DNA from: DASUXA01 sp036378155
GTDB lineage: Bacteria; Actinomycetota; Actinomycetes; Mycobacteriales; Micromonosporaceae
Assembly (NCBI GenBank): GCA_036378155.1
Contig: DASUXA010000031.1
Coordinates: forward strand, 1 to 30,040
DNA: 30,040 bases
Direction of reading: 5' to 3'
The position numbers were made by a program, and so were the translations under genes. Below the pieces are notes generated by a model. The model did not search any database. It had not been told where the DNA came from and saw nothing but the letters and a program-made list of their open reading frames with translations. Shown in pieces: positions 7,623 through 16,343 of the stretch; position 1 is the stretch's first letter; every line of letters begins with the position of its first letter.

Positions 7623-9250
7623 AGCGACGCACTGCTGGCGCCGCCGCCCTGCCGGGCGCCGTAGCGACCGGGATCGACGAGCGGCTGACCATCGCGACAC
7701 CGCTGCGGCGACTGTTCAACAAGGTCTTCCCGGACCACTGGTCGTTCCTGCTGGGCGAGATCGCGCTGTACTCGTTCATCGTCCTGCTGCTCACCGGTAC
7801 GTTCCTGACCTTCTTCTTCGACCCCTCGTCGAACGAGGTCATCTACAACGGCAGCTACGCGCCGCTGCGCGGGATCCGGATGTCGGCGGCGTACGCCTCG
7901 ACCCTGGACCTGTCGTTCGACGTGCGCGGCGGTCTGGTGATGCGGCAGATGCACCACTGGGCGGCGAACCTGTTCATGGCCGCGATCGTGGTGCACATGC
8001 TGCGCATCTTCTTCACCGGTGCGTTCCGTAAGCCGCGCGAGCTGAACTGGGTCATCGGTCTGAGCCTGTTCTGGCTGGGCTTCACCGAGGGCTTCGCGGG
8101 CTACTCGCTGCCGGACGACGCGCTGTCCGGTACCGGTCTGCGGATCGCCGACGCGATCATGCTGTCCATCCCGGTGGTCGGGTCGTGGGTCGCCACCTCG
8201 CTGTTCGGCGGCGAATTCCCCGGGCACCTGATCCTGGGTCGGCTGTACATCGCGCACGTGCTGCTCATCCCGGCCATCCTGCTCGCGTTGATCAGCGCGC
8301 ACATGGGTCTGTTGGTGAAACAGAAGCACACCCAGTGGCCGGGTCCGGGGCGGACCAACGAGAACGTGGTCGGCGTGCGGATGTTCCCCGGCTTCGCGTT
8401 GAAGTCCGGCGGCTTCTTCATGATCGTGTTCGCGGTGATCGCCTTCCTCGGCGGGCTGTTCCAGATCAACCCGATTTGGCTGTTCGGCCCGTACACGGCG
8501 GCGGTCGTCTCGGCGGCGAGCCAGCCGGACTGGTACGTCATGTTCCTGGACGGCTCGACCCGTCTGATGCCGCCGTGGGAGGCGCGCTTCCCGCTGTGGC
8601 CGGGACACCACTACACGCTGCCGCCGCTGTTCTGGCCGACCGTGGTGCTGCCCGGTGTGCTGACCATCCTGCCGATGCTGTACCCGTGGCTGGAGGCGCG
8701 GTTCACCAAGGATCACCGCATCCACAACCTGCTGCAGCGCCCGCGCGACGTACCGGCGCGCACCGCGCTCGGCGCCATGGCGGTCGGCTTCTACCTGGTG
8801 CTGACCCTGTCCGGCGCGAACGACGTCATCGCCGACAAGTTCCACATCAGCTTGAACGCGATGACCTGGGCGGGCCGGATCGGGCTGCTCGTCGTGCCGC
8901 CGCTGGCGTTCTACGCGGCGTACCGCATCTGCCTCGGTCTGCAGCAGCACGACCGCGAGGTGCTGGCGCACGGCGTGGAGACCGGCATCATCCGGCGGCT
9001 GCCCGACGGCCGGTTCATCGAGGTACACCAGCCGCTCGGCCCGGTCGACGCGCACGGCCACACGCAACTGGAGTACACCGGCTCGCCGGTGCCCAAGAAG
9101 ATGAACCGGATCGGCGCGCTGCTGCCCGCGGTACGCGGCTTCTTCCGCCCGATCGAGGAGCCCAGCGAGGCGCCGATCTCGCCGGCACCGACCCGCCCCG
9201 AGGTCACTGCCGGGCGCTCGGAGGAAGAGCAGGTCAGGTCCGGTCGGTAA
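7619..9250 (+). CDS. qcrB: Cytochrome b subunit of the bcc complex (QcrB)
   Basis: QcrB holds the two b hemes and the menaquinol sites and drives proton-motive electron transfer. The 543-residue protein has multiple membrane helices. Heme-ligand histidines are visible in MRQMHHWAANLFMAAIVVHML and in LYIAHVLLIPAILLALISAH. The actinobacterial C-terminal extension is present, ending in a hydrophilic tail (PISPAPTRPEV). The PEWY-equivalent region lies after FWPTVVLPGVL. The ATG at 7619 overlaps the qcrA stop. A perfect 18-bp terminator stem starts 16 bp after the stop codon, which ends the operon. Confidence 0.96.
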   Translation: MKRRTAGAAALPGAVATGIDERLTIATPLRRLFNKVFPDHWSFLLGEIALYSFIVLLLTGTFLTFFFDPSSNEVIYNGSYAPLRGIRMSAAYASTLDLSFDVRGGLVMRQMHHWAANLFMAAIVVHMLRIFFTGAFRKPRELNWVIGLSLFWLGFTEGFAGYSLPDDALSGTGLRIADAIMLSIPVVGSWVATSLFGGEFPGHLILGRLYIAHVLLIPAILLALISAHMGLLVKQKHTQWPGPGRTNENVVGVRMFPGFALKSGGFFMIVFAVIAFLGGLFQINPIWLFGPYTAAVVSAASQPDWYVMFLDGSTRLMPPWEARFPLWPGHHYTLPPLFWPTVVLPGVLTILPMLYPWLEARFTKDHRIHNLLQRPRDVPARTALGAMAVGFYLVLTLSGANDVIADKFHISLNAMTWAGRIGLLVVPPLAFYAAYRICLGLQQHDREVLAHGVETGIIRRLPDGRFIEVHQPLGPVDAHGHTQLEYTGSPVPKKMNRIGALLPAVRGFFRPIEEPSEAPISPAPTRPEVTAGRSEEEQVRSGR

Positions 9251-9265
9251 CGACTGGTCGCTGTT

Positions 9266-9305
9266 CGTTCGTGGGCCCGCCGGGAATCCGGCGGGCCCAC
9301 GAACG
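9266..9305 (+). terminator. Strong terminator after qcrB
   Basis: An 18-bp perfect inverted repeat (9266-9283 and 9288-9305, left arm CGTTCGTGGGCCCGCCGG) with a 4-nt loop. It lies 16 bases behind the qcrB stop and ends the respiratory operon. The symmetric stem could also act on transcripts arriving from the right. Confidence 0.88.
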
Positions 9306-9330
9306 TGTCGAGCGCCAGCATCGCAGCCGT

Positions 9331-9419
9331 GCGGGCGGGGCGACTGCGCGGACGAGCGGGCGGGGCGAACCGCGCGGGCGGGGCGGATGTGCGGGCGGGG
9401 CGACCCGCGTGGACGAGCG
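9331..9419. repeat. Degenerate G-rich repeat, four copies of GCGGGCGGGGCG
   Basis: GCGGGCGGGGCG occurs at 9331, 9356, 9374 and 9391. The first and last copies extend into a longer shared unit of about 28 bases ending in GGACGAGCG. The plus strand therefore has four paired runs GGG-C-GGGG within 72 bases. The block lies between the qcrB terminator and the end of the minus-strand hydrolase gene. Confidence 0.75.
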
Positions 9420-9458
9420 ATCTGCCCGCCGCCGCGCGTCGAGCCGAACCGGTCGGGT

Positions 9459-10304
9459 TCAGCGGCGCGGCAGCGCGCCGGCGAACGACGCGACCCGGGC
9501 CGCCAGCGGAGCACCCGCGCGTACCCAGCGGAAGTGGTCCAGCGGGGCGCCCGCCTCGTCGGCCGTGTACCGCTCCCGGGTGACCGGCGCGGCGGTCAGC
9601 TTCGCGCACAGGTGGTCCAGTGTGGCGGACGGCGTGTACTGGTCGCGCTGCACGCTGACCGCGAGCACCGGGGTCGTCACCGACCCGAGCGCCGCCTCCG
9701 CGTCCACGCCGTCCAGCCGGGGGAATCTGCCGGTACGGGCGGTGTACGCCCAGTCCCGGATCACCCCGCGCGCCTGCCGACCGCCGAAGCCCCAGCCGGG
9801 CCACACTCGCAGCAGCGCGCTGGTCGCCGCGATCGCCTGGGTGGACAGCAGGACCCGCAGACCGGCTCGCGGGTACGCCCGGTGGTACGGCAGACCGACC
9901 GCGACCAGCGCCAGACCGTCCACGGTCGCGTGCGGGTTCAGCGCCAGGTACAGCGCGCAGACCTGACCGCCCAGCGAGTGACCGAGCAGCACCACCCGCC
10001 GCCCGTCCAGGCGGGACTTCAGGGCGTCGAGGACCGCGCCCACGTCGTCGGCGAGCTCGGCGTACCCGTACCGGCACCGCCGGCTCGGCGGGGGTGTGCT
10101 GCTGCCGGTACCGCGCAGGTCCGCGACGATCACCGCGCAGCCGGCGGCGCGCAGGTCGGCGGCGAACGGGCGGTAGTACCGCGCCGGTACGCCCATCGCC
10201 GGCCAGATCGCCACGACCGGGGCGTCGCCGCCCGGGTCGGGGTAGACGTGCAGGCCGAGGCGGTGGTCGCCGCGGTCGATGTACTCCTGGGTGTACTCGG
10301 TCAC
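9459..10304 (-). CDS. Alpha/beta hydrolase
   Basis: A 281-residue serine hydrolase of the alpha/beta fold. The nucleophile elbow is GHSLGG with Ser110. An oxyanion-side stretch reads AIWPAMGVPARYYRPFAADLRAAG, followed by VIVADLRGTGSS. A late Asp in SVQRDQYTP and a His in PLDHFRW are the likely remaining triad residues. There is no signal peptide, so it is cytoplasmic. The substrate cannot be inferred; the layout resembles serine aminopeptidase S33 (monoacylglycerol-lipase-like) proteins. The GTG at 10304 (MTEYTQEYIDRGDHRLGLHV) is chosen; a GTG at 10313 is possible and neither has a clear ribosome binding site. It is divergent from the S9 peptidase gene. Confidence 0.85.
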   Translation of the reverse strand: MTEYTQEYIDRGDHRLGLHVYPDPGGDAPVVAIWPAMGVPARYYRPFAADLRAAGCAVIVADLRGTGSSTPPPSRRCRYGYAELADDVGAVLDALKSRLDGRRVVLLGHSLGGQVCALYLALNPHATVDGLALVAVGLPYHRAYPRAGLRVLLSTQAIAATSALLRVWPGWGFGGRQARGVIRDWAYTARTGRFPRLDGVDAEAALGSVTTPVLAVSVQRDQYTPSATLDHLCAKLTAAPVTRERYTADEAGAPLDHFRWVRAGAPLAARVASFAGALPRR

Positions 10305-10379
10305 ATGGTCCACCGGGTGATCGTACGCACGGCAAGTTACCGACCGGTAGCGTCGGTTCCTGCCGTTAGGGTCTCCCAC

Positions 10380-12311
10380 GTGAAACCCTCTGACCTCGCA
10401 CTCCTGCGTACCCTCAGCGCACCCACCCTGAGCCCGGACGGGCGCTTCGCGGTCGTCGCCGTGACCCGGCCCGACCTCGACGCCGACGACTACACCGGAC
10501 AACTCTGGCTGGTACCCACCGACGGATCAGCCCCGCCCCGGCAACTCACCCACGGCTGGCGGGACAGCGCCCCGCAGTGGTCGCCGGACGGCGCCTGGCT
10601 GGCGTTCGTCCGTGCCGAGCGGGACCGCGCCGGCAAGGTCGACAAGCCGCAGCTGTACGTGATGCCCACGGCGGGCGGGGAGCCGCGCCGGCTCACCGAC
10701 CACCCGCTCGGCGTCACCGGCGCGGTGTGGAGCCCGGACTCGACGCGCCTCGCCTATCTGGCGCGGGTGCCGGAAGCGGGGCGGTACGGGACCACCGAGG
10801 GCGTGGGTCCGGAGAAGGAGCCGCCCCGCCGGCTGACCACGTTCAGCTACCGGTTCGACGGCATCGGCTTCGTCATCGACCGTCGCACCCACATCTGGAC
10901 CGTGTCCGTCGACTCCCCGGAGCCCGAGCCGGTACAGATCACCCAGGGCGACCACGAGCACGCGGACGTGAGCTGGAGCCCGAGCGGCGACCTGCTCGCC
11001 TTCGTCACCGCCCGGCACGACAACCGGGACGTCGACCGGGTCAGCGACGTGTGGGTGTGCCGTCCGGACGGCGGCGACGCGCGGCAGGTGACCCGGGGCG
11101 GGCTGTCCGTGGCGGACCCCCGGTTCACCCCGGACGGCGCCGCGATCTGCTTCCTCGGCGAGGACGCGGGACCGGACGGACGCTCGGTGGTGGCGCGCAA
11201 CATGGGCGTGTGGTCGGTGCCGACCGACGGCTCGCAGCCGCCGCGCCGGCTGACCGACGCCGAGAAATACACCATCGGCTACCACACCACGATCGAGGTG
11301 ACCCCCGACGGCGTGTTGTTCCCGACCGAGAACCGGGGCGCGGTCGACCTGGTCCGGGTGCCGTTCGACGGCGGCGAGCCCGAGGTGCTGATCGCCGGTC
11401 GCCGCCAGGTGCTCGGCGCGGTCGAAGCCGGGGGAGTGCTCGCGGCGAGCGTCGCCGACCCGGCGCGGGCGGGTGAGGTCACAATCCTCGCCGAGGGTCG
11501 CGAGCGTACCGTCACCGACTTCGGCGCCGAGTTCAGCGCCGCCGTGGACGTCCGCCCGATGGACGAGATCGAGGCGACCGCGCCGGACGGGTACCCGGTG
11601 CACGGCTGGGTGGTCCGCCCCAGCGGCGACGGACCGCACCCCGTCCTGCTCATGATCCACGGCGGTCCGTTCACCCAGTACGGGTACACGCTGTTCGACG
11701 AGGCGCAGGTGTACGCGGGCGCCGGGTACGCGGTCGTGATGGGCAATCCGCGCGGCTCGTCCGGGTACGGCGAGGCGCACGGTCGCGCCATCCTCGGCAA
11801 CGTCGGCGAGGCGTCCGCCCGCGACCTGCTCGCGCTGCTCGACGCGGCGCTGACCGCCGACGACCTGGACGCGAGCCGGGTCGGTGTGCTCGGCGGGTCG
11901 CACGGCGGATACATGACCACGTGGCTCGCCGCCCACCACGGCGAGCGGTTCAAGGCGGCGGTGTCGGAGCGCGCCGTCAACGCGATCGACAGTTTCGTCG
12001 GCTCGTCCGACATCGGGTGGTTCTTCGCCGACAACCTGTACGGCACCGACCCGGCTCAGCGGGCGGCGCAGAGCCCGCTCGCGTACGCCGACCGGATCCG
12101 CATCCCGATGCTGATCATCCACTCGGAGCAGGACTGGCGCTGCCCGTTGGAGCAGGCGCAGCGGCTGTTCGTGGCGTTGAAGAGCGCCGGTACCGACACC
12201 GAGATGCTGCTGTTCCCCGGCGAGGGACACGAGCTGTCCCGGTCGGGGCTGCCCAGCCACCGGGTCGCCCGGTTCGACGCGATCGTCGAATGGTTCGGGC
12301 GGTACCTCTGA
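10380..12311 (+). CDS. S9 family (prolyl oligopeptidase-type) peptidase
   Basis: A 643-residue serine peptidase of the acylaminoacyl-peptidase/dipeptidyl-peptidase kind. The N-terminal half is a beta-propeller with repeated WSPDG-type blades (SPDGRFAVVAVTRPD, WSPDGAWLAFVR, WSPDSTRLAYLAR, WSPSGDLLAFVT). The C-terminal alpha/beta hydrolase domain has Ser507 in GGSHGGYM, Asp585 in HSEQDWRCP and His617 in GEGHELSR, with the NPRGSSGYG motif before the nucleophile. No signal peptide is seen, so it is cytoplasmic and cleaves short peptides. The GTG at 10380 opens MKPSDLALLRTLSAPTLSPDG, and a TAGGGT hexamer 7 nt upstream suggests a leaderless mRNA. Confidence 0.93.
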   Translation: MKPSDLALLRTLSAPTLSPDGRFAVVAVTRPDLDADDYTGQLWLVPTDGSAPPRQLTHGWRDSAPQWSPDGAWLAFVRAERDRAGKVDKPQLYVMPTAGGEPRRLTDHPLGVTGAVWSPDSTRLAYLARVPEAGRYGTTEGVGPEKEPPRRLTTFSYRFDGIGFVIDRRTHIWTVSVDSPEPEPVQITQGDHEHADVSWSPSGDLLAFVTARHDNRDVDRVSDVWVCRPDGGDARQVTRGGLSVADPRFTPDGAAICFLGEDAGPDGRSVVARNMGVWSVPTDGSQPPRRLTDAEKYTIGYHTTIEVTPDGVLFPTENRGAVDLVRVPFDGGEPEVLIAGRRQVLGAVEAGGVLAASVADPARAGEVTILAEGRERTVTDFGAEFSAAVDVRPMDEIEATAPDGYPVHGWVVRPSGDGPHPVLLMIHGGPFTQYGYTLFDEAQVYAGAGYAVVMGNPRGSSGYGEAHGRAILGNVGEASARDLLALLDAALTADDLDASRVGVLGGSHGGYMTTWLAAHHGERFKAAVSERAVNAIDSFVGSSDIGWFFADNLYGTDPAQRAAQSPLAYADRIRIPMLIIHSEQDWRCPLEQAQRLFVALKSAGTDTEMLLFPGEGHELSRSGLPSHRVARFDAIVEWFGRYL

Positions 12312-12320
12312 CCGTCGCAG

Positions 12321-12355
12321 GCGTGGACGGCGCGGCGGCGCCGCGCCGTCCACGC
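12321..12355. terminator. Bidirectional terminator between convergent genes
   Basis: A 16-bp perfect stem (left arm GCGTGGACGGCGCGGC at 12321-12336, right arm 12340-12355) with a 3-nt loop lies between the stops of the S9 peptidase (plus) and the AsnC-like gene (minus). It could serve both. Confidence 0.85.
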
Positions 12356-12360
12356 GACGC

Positions 12361-12648
12361 TCAGTCGGAGTCGACGAACCCGATCGCGAACGCCTCTTCG
12401 AGGTCGTGCTGCGAGTACGCCCGGAACGCGATGTGCGTCTCGGTGTTCCGCACACCCTCGGTCTTCGAGATGCCCCCGGCGATCACTTCCGCGATCTGGT
12501 CGAACTCGCGTACCCGGACGATCGCGATGAGGTCGACGTGGCCGGCGACCGAGTACACCTCGCTGACCCCTTCGAGGGCGGCCAGTGCCTCGGCCACCTC
12601 CGGAATCGAGTCGGTGGCGCAGTCGATGAGGACGATCGCGGTGATCAC
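12361..12648 (-). CDS. Stand-alone Lrp/AsnC ligand-binding (RAM) domain protein
   Basis: A 95-residue protein made only of the RAM domain of Lrp/AsnC regulators, with no helix-turn-helix. The pattern MITAIVLIDCATDSIPEVAEALA...GVSEVYSVAGHVDLIAIVRV is the beta-alpha-beta half that binds amino acids in the full-length family, and RNTETHIAFRAYS is the second strand pair. Such proteins oligomerise and may sense amino acids or modify full-length regulators; the ligand is unknown. The GTG at 12648 has a GGGAG about 9 nt upstream. It is the last gene of a minus-strand run. Confidence 0.88.
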   Translation of the reverse strand: MITAIVLIDCATDSIPEVAEALAALEGVSEVYSVAGHVDLIAIVRVREFDQIAEVIAGGISKTEGVRNTETHIAFRAYSQHDLEEAFAIGFVDSD

Positions 12649-12725
12649 CTGAGGCTCCCTCGGCGTGGACGGTTGACCAAGTCAGCTCATGCTATCGGCG
12701 TGCCGACCCGGGGCTCGCCGGGCGC

Positions 12726-13550
12726 TCAGGACGCCGGTACGGTCAGCTCCCGCCCCGCGCGGATCGCGTCGACGAGCTGCTCGTCCGCGCCGACGAACCC
12801 GCCCGGCCAGACCACGGCGCGACGGACCCGCCCGTACACCCGCGCCCCGTCGCCGATGACCGCGCACCGCGCCGAACCGGTGACCGTCGCGCCCGACCCG
12901 ACCAGGACCGGCGCGCCGTGCAGCGCGTCGAGGTTGGCGTCCAGGTATCGGCGGGGAGTTCCGGTGTCCACGTACCGCCCGCCGTACTCGACGACGTCGA
13001 GGCGGCCGGCCGCTTCGGCCGGCCGCCACACGGTGCGCACGATCTCCGCCGGTCGCGGCTCCAGCCTCGCCACATCTCGCCAGGGCAGCAGCGAGTACCC
13101 GGCGAACACGTGCCCGCCGAACTCGGGGCGCTGACCGGGCGGCGCCGGTACACCGAGAATCCGGACCCGCTCGCCGTCCCAGCCGCGCGTCAGTACCGTC
13201 AGGTCGCCGCCGGCGAGATACGCGTCCGCGTTGGTCAGCAGTACCGGTCGCCCGGCGACCCAGTCGCGCAGGTTGCCGACCCCGCCCGAGGTACCCAGCG
13301 GCTTCGGTCCCGGCTCGACCGTCACGTGCGCCCGGTCGCCGACGTGCGCCACGACCTGCCCGGCGAGATGGCAGGCGTTGACCGCGACCCGGTCCGCGCC
13401 GGTCAGACCGAGCGCCGCGAGCCGGGCGAGCGCCAGGTCGAGCAGCGCGACGTTACCGACCGGGCACAGCGCCTTCGGGCGGAGCTCGGTGAGCGGGCGC
13501 AGCCGGGTACCCTCGCCCGCCGCGAGGACGATCGCGCACAGCTCGGTCAT
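12726..13550 (-). CDS. Sugar-phosphate nucleotidyltransferase
   Basis: A 274-residue NDP-sugar pyrophosphorylase-type enzyme. The N-terminal signature LAAGEGTRLRPLTELRPKAL (residues 10-28) binds the nucleotide, and LLTNADAYL supplies the metal-binding Asp. YVDTGTPRRYLDANLDAL is the sugar-side motif. The C-terminus has a short hexapeptide-repeat-like stretch (GATVTGSARCAVIGDGARVYG). Such enzymes join a sugar-1-phosphate to an NTP, giving precursors for cell envelope or glycan synthesis. Which sugar or nucleotide is used cannot be told. The start is 3 bp after the Nudix gene stop, so both are probably expressed together. Confidence 0.87.
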   Translation of the reverse strand: MTELCAIVLAAGEGTRLRPLTELRPKALCPVGNVALLDLALARLAALGLTGADRVAVNACHLAGQVVAHVGDRAHVTVEPGPKPLGTSGGVGNLRDWVAGRPVLLTNADAYLAGGDLTVLTRGWDGERVRILGVPAPPGQRPEFGGHVFAGYSLLPWRDVARLEPRPAEIVRTVWRPAEAAGRLDVVEYGGRYVDTGTPRRYLDANLDALHGAPVLVGSGATVTGSARCAVIGDGARVYGRVRRAVVWPGGFVGADEQLVDAIRAGRELTVPAS

Positions 13551-13553
13551 CGC

Positions 13554-14081
13554 TCAGTCGTCCAGCGCGCGACCCTGCCCGGCGAACGGTCCGATGTCGT
13601 AGTACCCGAGCAGCTTCGCGGTCGGCGTGGTGAGCGGCGGCAGCGCGTCCAACGGGTGCCACGCCGCCTCGTACACCTCGGCTCCGTCCACCACGACCGG
13701 CACGTCCTTCGGTACGTTCGCCTCGAACACCAGGTCCACCCAGCGCCCCCCGGAGTGCACGATCGCGTTCGGTACCGCCGCCCGGATCTCCTCCGGCGAC
13801 ACCCGGATGCCGGTCTCCTCGGCGAGTTCCCGAGCCGCTCCGACGGCTGGGTGCTCGCGCCGCGCAAGCAGCCCACCGGGCAGCGACCAGCCCCGACCGG
13901 GTGGTTGTCGCAGCAGCAGCAGCGCACCCGGATCACCGGCGTCCGCCGCACGCACCAGCACCACCGCGCCGACCGTGTACTTCGCGGTGCCCAGCCGGAC
14001 CAGTCGCCGTCGCCAGTGCGCGGGAAGGCGGTAGAACGCTTGGAAGGCGACGACGCGGATACGCGGAGGGCGACTCGTCAT
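13554..14081 (-). CDS. Nudix hydrolase
   Basis: A 175-residue protein with a complete Nudix box, G-x5-E-x7-REUxEExGU, read as GLLARREHPAVGAARELAEETGI, preceded by LLLLRQPPGRGWSLPGG. Nudix enzymes cleave nucleoside diphosphates linked to another group, using Mg bound by the box glutamates. The basic N-terminal extension (RIRVVAFQAFYRLPAHWRRR) is unusual for a housekeeping member. The substrate is unknown; pairing with a sugar nucleotidyltransferase suggests a nucleotide-sugar context. This is the first gene of the minus-strand run and the last clearly ordinary gene before the accessory region. Confidence 0.9.
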   Translation of the reverse strand: MTSRPPRIRVVAFQAFYRLPAHWRRRLVRLGTAKYTVGAVVLVRAADAGDPGALLLLRQPPGRGWSLPGGLLARREHPAVGAARELAEETGIRVSPEEIRAAVPNAIVHSGGRWVDLVFEANVPKDVPVVVDGAEVYEAAWHPLDALPPLTTPTAKLLGYYDIGPFAGQGRALDD

Positions 14082-14163
14082 GCGCTCAGGCTAGCCCCGG
14101 CACGCGGCACCATCGCTGATCTTGTTCGGCGAGTTGTGCCGTACCGGTGCCTTACACGATTGC

Positions 14164-16287
14164 TCACCATGCTTCCGTGCCCCAGCCGTTCTGTCGGGAC
14201 GAGACGACGAGGGCGCCCGAGGCGAGCCCATCGCGGATCTCGCGGGCGAGATCACGGCCCACTTCGGCGGTCTTGTCGAGTCCGGCGCGGAACTCGGCGA
14301 GTTGGCGGAAGGCTCGTCCGTACATCTGTTGTTGGTCCAGCGGCAGGACAGGGATGACCAGGCGCCTGATGTCGATGCGGAAAGCACCATGGGCGGCACT
14401 GGAGGTGCGACCGGCGACGCGCAGGTTATCCGAGTAGGAAAGAGCCCCGGCGACGAACCACGGGTCGAACCGGGCCGGGTCGACGCGAACAAGTTGGACG
14501 TGGGGGTCGAGTTCGGCGCCGATCTGCTCTGGACTGGCTACCTGGGCGACGATCTCGCGGCCGATGATCGGGACGAGGATGTCGTTCGCGCGTATGCGTG
14601 GGCGTGAATCGTCCTCGGCGGTTCGAGCGACCGCGCTCGTCTCCACCGGGTTCGACTGGCCGTCGGCGGGCGCGATTCCGGCGTCGCTGGCGGTCGCTTT
14701 GTTGCCTCGAGTACGCGAGACGGTGCGGTACACGGATACGCTGCCCGCCCGGATCAAGTCGACCAGGCTGGCCTGCGGAGCTGTGCCCAAGGTTGCCGTG
14801 CTCGCCGTCCGCACTGCGGGAAGGCTGTGCCGTACCTCATCGATGAACCTAATGAAGTCACCGATCTTGGCAATGGTCTGGGCCGGGTCGGCGGTGACCG
14901 TGCCCCTGCGCGCTAGGTAGCGGCGCGGCGTCAGGTCGACCTGGTCATCGAGCAGGTCGATGACGGGCACCGATCCGTAGATTTCGGGTGCTTCGCTTGC
15001 CTGTCCGGCCAGGTAAGCGCGCCAAGCGCCGGTCACCACGTCGGGGAGCTTGTCAGCCTTCACCGTGGTCGCGTCGACGAACAGCAGACGGCCCAGGGGC
15101 GGCTGTCGTGGGTTCGGCTGAGTGAGCACCCAGACGTGCAGTCCGACGCCCGTCGGGGGCATGAGTCCGGCTGGCATGGCAATGATCGCGCGCAGCGCGC
15201 CGCGGCGTACCAGTTCGGCGCGGATCCGGCGGCCCGCTGGGCGCGCCGCCGCAGCCGGTGGCATGAGTACGACGGCGGTGCCGCTGGGAGAGAGGTGGGC
15301 CAAGGCGTGCTGCGTCCAGGCGAGCTCGGGCTCGGTCCGTGGGGGCAGCCCGTAGGTCCAGCGCGGATCGTAGGCGAGCGCGTCGTGGCCCCAGTCGTGA
15401 ACACCGAACGGGAAGTTCGCCACGACGACATCGGCGCGCAGGTCCGGGAAAGCGTCCGCGAGCAAGCTGTCGCCGACGTGGAGTACCGGCGGTGTCACGG
15501 TCAAGCCGGCGCGCTGGGAGCGCTGGTGCACGAACCACAGGCGCAGCAGAGCGATCAGTGCGTACTCCGGCTTGATTTCCTGCGCGTAGCAGTGCGTCCC
15601 TGTGCCCTTGCGTAGCGCTCGGTCGGCCGCCATGCGCAGAATCGACCCAGTGCCGCACGTGAAGTCGAACGTGCTCGCACCGGAACCTGCGAGAGCGAGC
15701 ATCACCTTGGCGACGCTGTCGGGAGTGCCGGCAAGACCGGACATGGAATGCGCCGAGGTTACGTACTGGCTGTGCAGGTACTCGAAGGCCGATTCTGGTT
15801 CCTGCTCCCGGCCGAGTTGTTCGACTGTACGCAGCACAGTGCTGAGCTGTGGTGTCCACTGCACCGGCAGCACCTTGCTGACCAGATCAGCGAGGTGGCG
15901 GTCGAATGCGCGCAGCCGGGTGACCAGTTGCTTGGGTGTGAGCAGGCGGGTGCTCTGGGCGAGGGGTTGAACGGAGCGGACGAGCAGGTACGCGCCGGCG
16001 ATGCCGAGTACGTCACCGATCTGCGCCGTTGGTTGACAGCTTTCGATGTAGCGCCATGCCCACTGCTCGGTACTCGCACGATGCAGCTTGCCCTGCCTCC
16101 GTAGCCACGCTTCGACCTCATGCGCGTCGAACAGTGGGCTGGTCGGCGTGCCGCCGACCGGCGTGGGGAAGTCGGAGTACCGACGACGCCAGTTACTTAC
16201 CGCTGCCCGGCCGACGTTGGCGAGTTGCGCGATGCCGCTAGAGGTAAGGGTCGCGTCCCCGATGACTGCGCTCGGCTGCGTTGTCAC
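14164..16287 (-). CDS. Fused HTH / N6-adenine methylase / specificity-domain protein
   Basis: A 707-residue protein with three parts. Residues 10-65 form a helix-turn-helix (SSGIAQLANVGRAAVSNWRRR, then DAHEVEAWLRRQGK). Residues about 115-440 are an HsdM-like N6-methylase with motif I FDFTCGTGS (207-215) and motif IV NFPF (291-294) instead of the usual NPPF. Residues 500-707 resemble one half of an HsdS specificity subunit (IRANDILVPIIGREI, then LVIPVLPLDQQQMYGRAF and a terminal helix). No restriction subunit is present nearby. It may modify DNA or act as a sequence-specific sensor. The GTG at 16287 lies 6 nt after a TAACGT -10 hexamer, suggesting a leaderless transcript. The HTH could bind the repeats in its own promoter. 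Confidence 0.82.
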   Translation of the reverse strand: MTTQPSAVIGDATLTSSGIAQLANVGRAAVSNWRRRYSDFPTPVGGTPTSPLFDAHEVEAWLRRQGKLHRASTEQWAWRYIESCQPTAQIGDVLGIAGAYLLVRSVQPLAQSTRLLTPKQLVTRLRAFDRHLADLVSKVLPVQWTPQLSTVLRTVEQLGREQEPESAFEYLHSQYVTSAHSMSGLAGTPDSVAKVMLALAGSGASTFDFTCGTGSILRMAADRALRKGTGTHCYAQEIKPEYALIALLRLWFVHQRSQRAGLTVTPPVLHVGDSLLADAFPDLRADVVVANFPFGVHDWGHDALAYDPRWTYGLPPRTEPELAWTQHALAHLSPSGTAVVLMPPAAAARPAGRRIRAELVRRGALRAIIAMPAGLMPPTGVGLHVWVLTQPNPRQPPLGRLLFVDATTVKADKLPDVVTGAWRAYLAGQASEAPEIYGSVPVIDLLDDQVDLTPRRYLARRGTVTADPAQTIAKIGDFIRFIDEVRHSLPAVRTASTATLGTAPQASLVDLIRAGSVSVYRTVSRTRGNKATASDAGIAPADGQSNPVETSAVARTAEDDSRPRIRANDILVPIIGREIVAQVASPEQIGAELDPHVQLVRVDPARFDPWFVAGALSYSDNLRVAGRTSSAAHGAFRIDIRRLVIPVLPLDQQQMYGRAFRQLAEFRAGLDKTAEVGRDLAREIRDGLASGALVVSSRQNGWGTEAW

Positions 16288-16293
16288 GCGTGA

Positions 16294-16321
16294 ACGTTAC
16301 CATGTCGTCAACACTTGTGAA
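16294..16321 (-). promoter_or_regulatory. Candidate promoter of the methylase gene
   Basis: On the minus strand: TTCACA (-35, 16321-16316), a 16-bp spacer, TAACGT (-10, 16299-16294), and 6 nt to the GTG at 16287. This points to a leaderless message. Both hexamers overlap GTGAAC half-sites. Confidence 0.5.
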
Positions 16322-16343
16322 CTTGGTACACGATGTCTATCGT
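16315..16343 (+). promoter_or_regulatory. Candidate promoter of the 53-residue protein operon
   Basis: TTGTGA (16315-16320), a 17-bp spacer and TATCGT (16338-16343) would start transcription near 16350. It overlaps the methylase promoter and the central palindrome. Confidence 0.5.

Noticed and set aside
7583..9514. A 643-codon minus-strand open frame opposite qcrB
   Set aside because: Same reason: no domain, biased composition, and qcrB on the other strand is certain.
10527..12455. A 642-codon minus-strand open frame opposite the S9 peptidase
   Set aside because: Antisense shadow of a gene with an intact catalytic triad; it also crosses the terminator at 12321-12355.
14082..14163. A tRNA or attachment site at the core/accessory boundary
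   Set aside because: No cloverleaf, direct repeat, integrase or transposase was found near the boundary or elsewhere in the window.
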